A stretch of DNA of 45,336 nt from a virus. A program made the translations under genes and the position numbers. The stretch covers positions 1 to 45,336 of IMG/VR virus record IMGVR_UViG_3300043448_001134, one strand, 5' to 3'. Positions within the stretch are counted from its first letter, which is position 1, and every line of letters starts with the position of its first letter. This document shows, in pieces, positions 36,928 to 45,336 of this stretch. The notes beneath the pieces were generated by a model. The model saw nothing but the letters and a program-made list of their open reading frames with translations. It was not told the DNA's origin and did not search any database.

Positions 36928-39900
36928 TTATGCTAATGCAATAACTCTAAGGTCTTTAAATCTTAATGGATAAGATTCATTTGTTCCTATCATTACGATT
37001 TTTATTGAAAAACCAGTAAACTGTTCTAGATTGTTTGCAGTAAACTGATATTCTGAAAAATCGCCATCACTATTTGCAGGAACAAAAACATCAGATAAAC
37101 CATCGTTTAGTGATCTGTCAATCACTATATCACCAATACCATCACCGTTAGAGTCTTTTAAGTTTAAATATCCTGGAAAATATTCATAAGACTGACTAAC
37201 TTCACTAGAATCTGCTCTTATTAGTTTATATAAAACTCTAAAATTGCTAGAAGAATGTCTATATGCTGTAGTAATAACCTTTAATGAAGTTGCTGGTTTT
37301 AATAAATTAATTTGATTTGAAATATACACTGATGAATGTGGGTCATCTATTAAGGTATTGGATCTAGGATCTGAAGGATAATTTGAAATTGGGTTATTTA
37401 ATCTATTTCTAAATCCAATAAATGAAGCGGAATTAGTAACGTCAACCATTGGAGACAAATTGGAATTTTGTGTCGATAAATTAATTCCAAAAATTAACGA
37501 TTTTGAGTTTGTAATATTAGTAATGTTATTTACTTCATTAATTTTTGAGCAAATAATTCTTGGAGTCGTAAAATCATTAATTTGATTAATTGAAACTGAT
37601 TGGAATTGTTGATCTAAAAATGAAGTTTCAGATCCACTCGCACTAGTTCCAGATACTGATCTCAACACTGAACTGATAGATGTATTTTTTGGAGAAATTG
37701 TATTAAATAGTGGCAATATTGATGTATACTGATAATTTTGTGTCGCTTTACAATTTAATCCTCCTGAAGTTTTTTGTTCAGTAAAACTTAACCAAGTTTT
37801 ATCAGTTCTGGGTATTTTCAAATAATACTCGTCAATATTTTTAATAGAATATAGTAATTGGGAATCAGTTTGAGAAGGAATCGAGTGTGAAGTATTAATT
37901 CTTAATAACGAGACACCATTAACTTCATACTTATATGCCAAATCATTTATACTATGATTTCTAGAAGAAGATCCATTTACAGATCTGTTTAAAATATTTA
38001 AAACTCCAGTTCCTACACTATTATAAGATATAATTTCATTGTTTATTAGAACATAACCCGTATTAATACCAGTTACTGGTTCTCCCTCATAGTTTATAAA
38101 CACTGCAGTACTAGCAACTGATATTTGCGTAGATGATGCAGTAATTGATGATGTTAATTTTTCCGGAACAGTATCGGGGAAAACTCCGCTAATAACAACT
38201 TTGTTATTATTTCCGTGCATACCATGATTATAATGCTGAACTTTGAAAACATCACCTTTATACAAATCACTAATATAGTATGAACTCCCCCTAACCGTTG
38301 TTCCTGCTAAAGAAACTTTAGTTCCATTATCATCATAAGAAATTGTATTGCCATCGTTAAAAGTATCTTTACTCAAATTAGTAAGATATAGAGTATCAAT
38401 GTTTGCTCTAGAAATGACAGATATTGATCCACCATATCCTTTAGAAACACTACTAGTAGTAATACCAAGTAAGTCTCCAACAGAATAACCATTTCCCGTA
38501 CTTGCAATAGCGACGGAAGTTATAGATCCATTAGAAAAAGTTATATTGGCTGTAGCATTATTATTTTGACCAATTCCACTAATTTTATATAATGGAACGT
38601 TATTAAATGTTCCCGTAGAATAACCAGATCCTACATTAGTTATAGATACTTGGGAAATATTTCCACCAACATTTTCCACTATTGCTGTTGCTGATGTTGA
38701 ATTATCATATATTTTTCTACCAACTCTCATTATATTTTCAAGACCATAGGTTGTTAAAACTCCAACAACTTGTTTTCTTGGATACATTGTGATTGGATTT
38801 TCTACTAAGGGCTCAAAATTTTTATCGTAAATTTCAGTTGTATCGTTTTTACCCAAGTCTGGATTTGTAAAATATACTGTTCCAGAAGTACTTGTAAAAT
38901 TAGATTTATACAGAACAAATTTTAAATCTTCAGGTATAATGGGAGTAGAAGCACCACCATTCTGCGGTTTAAATAAATTACCACCTATGTATTGATTAGA
39001 ATAAATTATTTGAGAAGCTGCTGGTAAAAACTGAGTTTTGACCGTAGGTTTATTCGACTCCCCAACCCAAAGTTCATAAGTCGACGAAGAAGGTGAAAAA
39101 ACACATAGTGCATATTGACGATTTGGTTCAAGATAAAGGGGAGCTGGCAGTTTTATATTAGTTGCAGTATCACCATCTGTTGAAACTAAAATTTGAGATG
39201 GTAAAATTTGTACTCTAGCAAAATCTTGAACCAATTTATTAGTTGGTTGACCACCCAAATCAACTTCTCTAATTTCAATTGTAAGTTTCTCTTTAACATC
39301 TTTTTCTTTAAAGAAAAGATCTATAGAAGTTAAAAATCCTCCATCAGCATCAGTTCTGAAAGTTTGAATCAATGGATCTTTTATTATATTAGAGAATGGT
39401 TTTGATAAAGTCGGTCTTCTTATCAATAAAGAGTTTGTGTATGATAAGTCGCTAGATAGTTCTGTTGTATAAAAATTGTTTTCGCAATAAGTAACATTAG
39501 AACTAGCAAGAGGATTGGGTATAGATATTCTAACCGTTTTTGTTCCACTGTTAAAAATTATTGGAGGTAATGGAGATCTATGGGGATCTCTTATGAAAAT
39601 GCATCCGATCAAATCTCCAAGACTATCAGTAATTAACTCTTGAGAAGAGACTGTTGCTTGAGCACCGCTTGTTTTTCCTATTAAAATAGAATCTTTTGGT
39701 GCATATCCATAAAATCTACCATCAGATTCATCAGATAAAGAATAAGTATCAATATTTAAAACCGTTGATGATGTAGAATATGATAATAGAGGGTTTGGGG
39801 AAGAGTATGGATTTTCTGTAAAAGTTTGAGAAGGTGAATTGTAAGCACCAAATTTATGATCTAAATTACATATTCTAAAAGATGCAACTTTTTCTTTATT

Positions 39901-42900
39901 TAAATATGCATCTACGATTTCTCCGGATTGAAAAGTTCCGGATGCCATTGATATTTGTAATAATTTTGGTATAACATCAATACCTGTTTTTCCATCAAAA
40001 GTTAAGTTATATTTTGTTAGTGGAGATAAATCTCCAGAAATAAATTCAATATTCCTAGATTTTAAATAAGAAGATGATTGACCAGTTAATAGTAAATTAG
40101 AAATAAATGAATTTTTCCATTCACTTTGATTTTTGATAATATTTTTTCCGTTGTTGTTGATAGTTTTAACCCAACAATCAGAAGAAGGTCTTAAATTAAC
40201 AAATCCAGTATAATCTGTTAAATTAAATGGATTAATTTTTTCACTCTTTGTGGCAAAATTTTGAGATACATTAGTCCAAACAGTTTCAGTATAATTTAAA
40301 GTAACAAAATCTCCAGTTTTTTTGACATTTGAATCTAATAACTGCAAGTTTGTTGAAAAGTCTGATGTTTGTGGATTTAAAGAGGGATTTAAAAGTAACT
40401 TTGATTTTAGTGAGAATATTGAAATATCTGGTCTCAATTCTTCTTTTTCTAAATCAACAGTAGCTGCAGAATCTGGATTTTTTGTGTCAATAAAAGAGTT
40501 GCCTTTAAAATTATCAACAAAAAATCCTGATTTAAATTTACTTATTCCATCTTCATCAATAATCTGTAATGATTTTGTATCAGACTCTAATGCAGATAAA
40601 GAAGAAAAATTTTCTAAATTTTTAAGTCTCTCCTCTATTTTTCCAATATCTTTCATAGTAAATCTTTTATTGTCAATTACCTTGACTTTTATATCATTAA
40701 CATCATAAACGTATGGAGGTATTTCGATAAAACATAATTCCATTTCATCCCCAATAGAAGATGGATTTTTTGGATTATCTGAAGGTGTTCCACTTATTAT
40801 CCCAAATGAACCATCTTTTTTCAGAATTAATTTGTCTACTCGTGATAAGTAATATGAATATCCAACAGAAGAGTTTTCGTTTGGTTTTACTACTAATTTC
40901 GGATTAATTGAAGAAGAAAAATTTCTACTTGAAAACGAAAATGGAGACTTAGTTACTGATGTAAATTTATCAACTCTAGGTCTAAAATCTAAAACATCAG
41001 AAGATCTAATATTTTTATTTAAAAGAGGAATATCTGATCTAAATCTTCCTTGATCATAACTATTTACAGTATAAACTTCTCCATTATCGGTAGATGGAAC
41101 AGTATAACAATCGTAAATAATCAATAATTTTTTTGATGGTATAGTAGAAGATTTTTTTCTAACTATTTTTGAATAATCATAATATTGTTCTTTTTGGCCC
41201 TTATCTAAGGTAAAATCGTTAGTCTTATCAATATAAACACCAGGACTAATAGAATTTACTATTCCTGCAATTTTGGATTCTTCAAATCTTACAGTTTCTC
41301 CATTTTCAAATCTATTAGAATTTAAGTTTACATATTCTACAACTGTTGAAGACGGTGTAGAAATAATTTGTCCAATTGCTCCACTTATTGCACCAGTAAT
41401 TTTTTCACCAATTATTGCATTTGTATTTAAATTTAACCCAGAATTAAAAGTTATTTTGTCTAATATCGGAGATGAATTGTCTAAAGATTCATAAATTCCT
41501 AAAATTTTAACTACATCCGGAACATTTAAAGATATTTCCGTATCTTCAATTCTCAAACCATAATAAGAATTTGTCGATAATCCAGAATATGATATTGAAA
41601 TGCCCGAGGAAGTTTTATCAACTTCTAATTTTTGACTTCTAGTGTATATTTTTTTCTTATTTACTATAGAATTTTTGGATATTGTAACGTTTGCTGTTAC
41701 ATTAGATTTTGAAGTTTTTAATCCAGAAAAATAGATAATTTCGTTATTTGATCCAAAAGAAACCTGGCTGGAAGATAAATTTTCTACGGTTCCATCTGAA
41801 TAGAAAATAGAATATCTCCCTGGTGTAAAAGTGGAAAAATAAGAACTAGAGATTCCAACATCAGATGCTATTGATAATGTTAATTCTCCACTGGAAGATG
41901 TGCTTTTTCCTGTTATTTGCTTATTAACTGTTAAAGATGAATTTGATAAATCAACAGAAGAAATATTATTATTGTTTAATTTCGCATAAAGAGCTGGTTT
42001 TGTATTCTTAACAGATGGAATGCCTAAACTAAAAGTAGATGTAATTTGAGTTGATGGCAATTCACCCACACAAACTCCAGATACATTTGGGATCGGATTA
42101 AGAACCATAGATAATCCGTCTGAAGAAACTGAAACAACTCTATTATATGATTCAGTTGATAAACCAGAAACTTGATATCTAATTATTGTATCACTCTTAA
42201 TACCTACAAAATTTTTACCTGGAGAAGTTACGGTGCTGAGACCACTTTTCCCTTCGGTAATTATAATTAAATCAGAAACATTAAAATTATTTGCTATTTT
42301 TCTTTCTAAAAATGCATCGGCAGAAAAGTCAGTAGATAATCCAACAGATAAAGAATCTGAATTTTGATATATGGACTTTATGTCTTGAGATCCATAAACC
42401 TGAGATAATTTTATGTTTCTAACTAAAGAGTTAGTTTCATTAATTATAATTTGTTCCCCATCAATAAAAGTTCCAGAAGTTTCTGAAAGTGTTATTATAT
42501 TTCCGCTGGGTGAATTAACTGTATAACCAGATGCTCCACTAGTTAACCCCCTCACATAAGAAGTTGGTGGACAATCAGTAGATGAAATATTAGGACTTAT
42601 AGTTAAAAATGTGTATGTTTGTATGTCATACAAATAACAATCCCATTTAGTTGAATCATTTTGATACGCAGCATCAGTTAAAGAAAATGAATATATTCTC
42701 GCTTTACCAATTGTTGTTCCGGTTCCGATTATATTGCTACTTTTTCTTAGATTGTAGAGATCAACTGAGAAATCATTATTTATTCCTAAAGCTGGTGTTC
42801 CGGAAACATTATTCAGAATAATTAAATTTCCCATTTCAAAAGGAACAAACCTATTTGTGAGTGTATTGGTTGTTCTTGTTTTAGGAATATCTAAAATAGA

Positions 42901-44010
42901 AGTTCCAGATTTTTCTATATCATAACCACCAACATAAGCTTTTCCTGGAGAAATTTTAACTGATAAAAGATCTTCAGAAGGAATATTTCCTTCTTCAGTG
43001 TTTTCATTTCTAGTATAAACTCCATTATAGTCTAATAAATTATTTAACGAATCTAGAACGTCAACCTGGAAAGGAATTACATTATAATTTCCAGATTCTT
43101 CATAACTTCTTTTAGCTATATAATCTTTAATTAATGAATAACTTGTAGTTTCTTTTATTTTTTTAACTTCGCCATTAATAACTTTTAGAATTTCAATAAA
43201 ATCTTTATCTTCAAAGTCAGTTAATGATTTTTTAGATAAAGTTGTAGAAATCTTTAGTCTATCAGCACCAGGTGCAGAGTAATTAAAAAATCCTTTTGCA
43301 TTATCATATAGTGAAGTGTCACTTTCTGAAGTAAGAATTTCTTCGCTGATAGATAAACCTACTCGATATGATGGTGTATTTGTATATTGATCAAGTATTA
43401 AAGTATCTTCTTCTACATTTACAAAATATCCTCTTATAAAATAAATTCCACGCGAAATAGAAACTGCAGACCCTATTGAAGATGCCTGAGAATTTATTGC
43501 AGTTGCTATTGTGCTTCCTGCAGTTATGGTGGTATTTCCATAATTAAATGATTCTTGGGTTATCAGTGTTTCTCCATTTAAAAATTGAGAATTTTGGAAA
43601 TTGACATCCGAACCAAGATATTTTACATATAATGTAGTGCAACTTTCTGTCGATTCTATCCTAGGTAAAACTTTAACAACTAATGCGGTAAGTTGTGAAG
43701 ATTCTCCAGTTATTTTTTTACCAACTAATTGTTCAGTATAAAATTCTACATCTATTCCCAAGTGTGATGGATTTATTTTTACTGAAAAATAATTCGAATC
43801 GTATGTTATATTTCCCGGTACTACTACAGATCCATCTTTAAATATATTAGTTCCAAAAGATTCTAATTGATTCTGTAAATATGATTGTAACGTTGTTAAT
43901 TCTCTGGCTTGAACTGGAACTCCAGGTTTAAATAAAATTTTGTAAAAATTTTTATTAGCATCAAAATCATCATAATACGGTGAGATATTTAAATTTGTTT
44001 TTTGTGCCAT
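36928..44010 (-). CDS. Giant DUF4815-type tail/baseplate protein (2360 aa)
   Basis: The N-terminus, beginning with KTNLNISPYYDDFDANKNFY and continuing with PGVPVQARELTTLQSYLQNQ, is the DUF4815 start found in cyanophage tail proteins. The rest is long, Ser/Thr/Asn/Ile-rich and beta-structured, with many repeated turn motifs (SGTFQSGE, GETV). Two GSGY-type repeats occur near residues 1770-1830 (VGSGYSTGTF and TGNGYSVGDL), like those of gp14 and gp8. The C-terminus (YPLRFKDLRVIALA) looks like a compact end domain. It occupies the interval between gp8 and gp13, where T4 encodes gp9-gp12 and wac, so it may unite baseplate-periphery and fibre functions. At 7.1 kb it is the largest gene here, with no signal or transmembrane segment. 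Confidence 0.88.
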   Translation of the reverse strand: MAQKTNLNISPYYDDFDANKNFYKILFKPGVPVQARELTTLQSYLQNQLESFGTNIFKDGSVVVPGNITYDSNYFSVKINPSHLGIDVEFYTEQLVGKKITGESSQLTALVVKVLPRIESTESCTTLYVKYLGSDVNFQNSQFLNGETLITQESFNYGNTTITAGSTIATAINSQASSIGSAVSISRGIYFIRGYFVNVEEDTLILDQYTNTPSYRVGLSISEEILTSESDTSLYDNAKGFFNYSAPGADRLKISTTLSKKSLTDFEDKDFIEILKVINGEVKKIKETTSYSLIKDYIAKRSYEESGNYNVIPFQVDVLDSLNNLLDYNGVYTRNENTEEGNIPSEDLLSVKISPGKAYVGGYDIEKSGTSILDIPKTRTTNTLTNRFVPFEMGNLIILNNVSGTPALGINNDFSVDLYNLRKSSNIIGTGTTIGKARIYSFSLTDAAYQNDSTKWDCYLYDIQTYTFLTISPNISSTDCPPTSYVRGLTSGASGYTVNSPSGNIITLSETSGTFIDGEQIIINETNSLVRNIKLSQVYGSQDIKSIYQNSDSLSVGLSTDFSADAFLERKIANNFNVSDLIIITEGKSGLSTVTSPGKNFVGIKSDTIIRYQVSGLSTESYNRVVSVSSDGLSMVLNPIPNVSGVCVGELPSTQITSTFSLGIPSVKNTKPALYAKLNNNNISSVDLSNSSLTVNKQITGKSTSSSGELTLSIASDVGISSSYFSTFTPGRYSIFYSDGTVENLSSSQVSFGSNNEIIYFSGLKTSKSNVTANVTISKNSIVNKKKIYTRSQKLEVDKTSSGISISYSGLSTNSYYGLRIEDTEISLNVPDVVKILGIYESLDNSSPILDKITFNSGLNLNTNAIIGEKITGAISGAIGQIISTPSSTVVEYVNLNSNRFENGETVRFEESKIAGIVNSISPGVYIDKTNDFTLDKGQKEQYYDYSKIVRKKSSTIPSKKLLIIYDCYTVPSTDNGEVYTVNSYDQGRFRSDIPLLNKNIRSSDVLDFRPRVDKFTSVTKSPFSFSSRNFSSSINPKLVVKPNENSSVGYSYYLSRVDKLILKKDGSFGIISGTPSDNPKNPSSIGDEMELCFIEIPPYVYDVNDIKVKVIDNKRFTMKDIGKIEERLKNLENFSSLSALESDTKSLQIIDEDGISKFKSGFFVDNFKGNSFIDTKNPDSAATVDLEKEELRPDISIFSLKSKLLLNPSLNPQTSDFSTNLQLLDSNVKKTGDFVTLNYTETVWTNVSQNFATKSEKINPFNLTDYTGFVNLRPSSDCWVKTINNNGKNIIKNQSEWKNSFISNLLLTGQSSSYLKSRNIEFISGDLSPLTKYNLTFDGKTGIDVIPKLLQISMASGTFQSGEIVDAYLNKEKVASFRICNLDHKFGAYNSPSQTFTENPYSSPNPLLSYSTSSTVLNIDTYSLSDESDGRFYGYAPKDSILIGKTSGAQATVSSQELITDSLGDLIGCIFIRDPHRSPLPPIIFNSGTKTVRISIPNPLASSNVTYCENNFYTTELSSDLSYTNSLLIRRPTLSKPFSNIIKDPLIQTFRTDADGGFLTSIDLFFKEKDVKEKLTIEIREVDLGGQPTNKLVQDFARVQILPSQILVSTDGDTATNIKLPAPLYLEPNRQYALCVFSPSSSTYELWVGESNKPTVKTQFLPAASQIIYSNQYIGGNLFKPQNGGASTPIIPEDLKFVLYKSNFTSTSGTVYFTNPDLGKNDTTEIYDKNFEPLVENPITMYPRKQVVGVLTTYGLENIMRVGRKIYDNSTSATAIVENVGGNISQVSITNVGSGYSTGTFNNVPLYKISGIGQNNNATANITFSNGSITSVAIASTGNGYSVGDLLGITTSSVSKGYGGSISVISRANIDTLYLTNLSKDTFNDGNTISYDDNGTKVSLAGTTVRGSSYYISDLYKGDVFKVQHYNHGMHGNNNKVVISGVFPDTVPEKLTSSITASSTQISVASTAVFINYEGEPVTGINTGYVLINNEIISYNSVGTGVLNILNRSVNGSSSRNHSINDLAYKYEVNGVSLLRINTSHSIPSQTDSQLLYSIKNIDEYYLKIPRTDKTWLSFTEQKTSGGLNCKATQNYQYTSILPLFNTISPKNTSISSVLRSVSGTSASGSETSFLDQQFQSVSINQINDFTTPRIICSKINEVNNITNITNSKSLIFGINLSTQNSNLSPMVDVTNSASFIGFRNRLNNPISNYPSDPRSNTLIDDPHSSVYISNQINLLKPATSLKVITTAYRHSSSNFRVLYKLIRADSSEVSQSYEYFPGYLNLKDSNGDGIGDIVIDRSLNDGLSDVFVPANSDGDFSEYQFTANNLEQFTGFSIKIVMIGTNESYPLRFKDLRVIALA

Positions 44011-44013
44011 TTT

Positions 44014-45336
44014 TTAGAATTCCAGAATGATTTTAATGTCTTCTTTTTGTCTTGGGTTTCTAGTAACAAGAGGACGATTATCAATATAAATTATTTCTCC
44101 AGATCCTTTGTTTATTTCTGGTGTTGAAACTCCATTGATAAATGTTGATGATAAATTTACAACCTTTGTTGGAGAAATGCTAGTGGTAATACCACTATAA
44201 TTAGCGTCTATTGACCCACTAAAACTATTTATTGAAGTTATTGTTCCTCCCTGAATCGAAAAATTAATTTTTTTAGATCTATTCGCAACATTTTTAGAGT
44301 CTTTTTGATCATATGAAGAATCGTTATAAAAAATGGATCGATCTGTAAAATACTTTAATACATTAGTTTCTTTATCAAAAGAAGCGATATAACCAGTGGC
44401 AGTTCCAACTCCAGATATTGTTTGATATATGGGATTTCCAGGAATTGCATCATCTGGAGAAACAACACTAGAACCAACTAATTTTAATGAATATAAATTA
44501 GAAAATTTATCATCAGTAAATATTGAACTAGATGATCCAACATAAGTTGGATTTTTTAGAATACCAATTTGGGAAAATCTGGAGTCAACTGGAAAATCTT
44601 TAGATGAGTCATCAAAACGAGCATAAACTAAAACTCTATCACATCCCAATTCTGTATAAATGTCATATCCATGTCCTCTAGATGGTGGGATGATGGGAAT
44701 CAAATGTGCAAAAGATGTAACTCCTTGATTTATTGTTGATAAATCTACTCTACCATAAGTATAATTTTTACCACCACTTGATATTAAAACATCATTTATT
44801 TTACCACCAACAACATCAACTACCACTTTCGCTCCTTCACCATCTCCCAAAATATCCAATTCTGATGAAGTTGAATTATATCCAGAACCTGGATTATTAA
44901 TATAAACTTTTTTTATTTGATTTGAATTAATTAAAGAGTCTGCACTATTTCTAACTGCTTGCACCTCTGGATTTGTAGATGTCTCCCAGTCATTTGGTAC
45001 TGGTATATATTCGATAGAATCGAATTTTATTACATCACTTGGATCTACAGTAAATAAGTATTTCCAAACATATCCATCTCCACTTTCTCCTGCTCTCGAT
45101 GGTTCTAAATCTATAAAGGTTGGTTCGTCTTGAGATGGATTTCCCAACACATTAGTCGATGATGATCCATTATCAATACACAAATAAACTCTGAATTGTG
45201 AATTCATTACGTAATAATTCGCATCATAAAGTCTATATGAACTTGTTTTTGGTGAAGGATTTAAAACACTATAATCATGCCTATACATCTCATAAACGGT
45301 GTTTTGAACCCAATCAACCCTTCTTATCAATCTTCT
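44014..45336 (-). CDS. 8: gp8 baseplate wedge protein, 3' part
   Basis: This is the C-terminal 440 codons of a gene cut by the right edge; the frame is open to the last base. The blocks RRVDWVQNTVYEMYRHDYSV, NYYVMNSQFRVYLCIDN, SGDGYVWKYLFTVDPSDVIK and RGHGYDIYTELGCDRVLVYA are those of T4-type gp8. It is longer than T4 gp8 (334 aa), in part because of an insert with GSGY repeats (NNPGSGYNSTSSELDI and the GGKNYTYGRV part) and a Ser/Thr-rich end. It ends three bases before the giant gene. Confidence 0.9.
   Translation of the reverse strand, partial: RRLIRRVDWVQNTVYEMYRHDYSVLNPSPKTSSYRLYDANYYVMNSQFRVYLCIDNGSSSTNVLGNPSQDEPTFIDLEPSRAGESGDGYVWKYLFTVDPSDVIKFDSIEYIPVPNDWETSTNPEVQAVRNSADSLINSNQIKKVYINNPGSGYNSTSSELDILGDGEGAKVVVDVVGGKINDVLISSGGKNYTYGRVDLSTINQGVTSFAHLIPIIPPSRGHGYDIYTELGCDRVLVYARFDDSSKDFPVDSRFSQIGILKNPTYVGSSSSIFTDDKFSNLYSLKLVGSSVVSPDDAIPGNPIYQTISGVGTATGYIASFDKETNVLKYFTDRSIFYNDSSYDQKDSKNVANRSKKINFSIQGGTITSINSFSGSIDANYSGITTSISPTKVVNLSSTFINGVSTPEINKGSGEIIYIDNRPLVTRNPRQKEDIKIILEF

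Noticed and set aside
1-45336. tRNA genes, CRISPR arrays, insertion sequences, integrase or attachment sites
   Set aside because: No cloverleaf-like sequence, regularly spaced repeats, transposase or integrase motifs were recognised by eye. A tRNA search program would be needed to exclude tRNAs fully.

Overview
This window is about 45 kb of an AT-rich, T4-like myovirus genome. It most likely comes from a phage of marine picocyanobacteria (Prochlorococcus or Synechococcus). The T4-like assignment rests on two syntenic blocks read from protein motifs: the structural run gp8 / giant DUF4815 protein / gp13-gp14-gp15-gp16-gp17-gp18-gp19-gp20-gp67-gp21-gp22-gp23, and the replication run uvsY-uvsW-gp55-gp47-gp46 / gp45-gp44-gp62-regA-gp43. 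The cyanophage assignment rests on a CobS-like AAA+ ATPase, an Hsp20, a DUF3110 protein (a cyanobacterial family) and small proteins that I know only from cyanomyoviruses. Every gene I can support lies on the minus strand, so transcription runs from high to low coordinates. Both ends cut genes: gp8 at the right edge and gp43 DNA polymerase at the left edge.

Layout in transcription order. (1) 45336-30704, tail and head: gp8 (partial), a 2360-aa DUF4815-type protein standing where T4 has gp9-gp12/wac, three small genes, gp13, gp14, gp15, gp16, a 550-aa mosaic protein built from several small phage modules, and a short unknown protein. (2) 30700-18751: a 424-aa probable structural protein, gp17 terminase, gp18 sheath, two tandem gp19-type tail tube genes, gp20 portal, a 55-aa gp67-like core protein, an 88-aa protein, gp21 protease, gp22 scaffold and gp23 capsid, closed by a UUCG-loop terminator. 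(3) 18686-11982: a tail-tube-like protein, uvsY, uvsW, an unknown SGE/PW-motif protein, gp55, gp47, DUF3110, gp46 and a 46-aa basic protein. (4) 11957-7570, accessory segment: a basic packaged-type protein, a HExxH + VWA protein, a 51-aa Pro/Ala/Val/Glu-repeat protein and the CobS-like AAA+ ATPase, with terminators and promoters between them. (5) 7509-1, replisome: DUF3310, gp45 clamp, an HNH endonuclease with its own late-type promoter, several small genes, gp44, a putative PD-(D/E)XK nuclease next to a Dam methylase, gp62, regA, hsp20, two more SGE/PW paralogues and gp43.

Regulation visible in the sequence. Late-type boxes (TATAAATA and variants) precede gp67, gp22, gp18, the HNH gene, the basic packaged-type protein and others. 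Host-type sigma70 promoters precede the gene group that ends in gp43 (TTGACT-17-TATAAT) and gp55 (TTGTCA-17-TATAAT), so the late sigma factor appears to be made by host-type transcription. Seven minus-strand intrinsic terminators are visible; six lie in the accessory and early parts and one follows gp23. No tRNA, rRNA, CRISPR array or insertion sequence was recognised.

The most interesting items are the Dam + putative nuclease pair inside the clamp-loader operon, the CobS/VWA-metallopeptidase cassette with its tiny repeat protein, the 550-aa mosaic protein with possible gp21 cleavage sites, the three-member SGE/PW family, the GSGY repeats shared by neck and baseplate proteins, and a convergence of two promoters on one -35 element upstream of gp55. 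All functional assignments come from reading motifs by eye; no database search was run.
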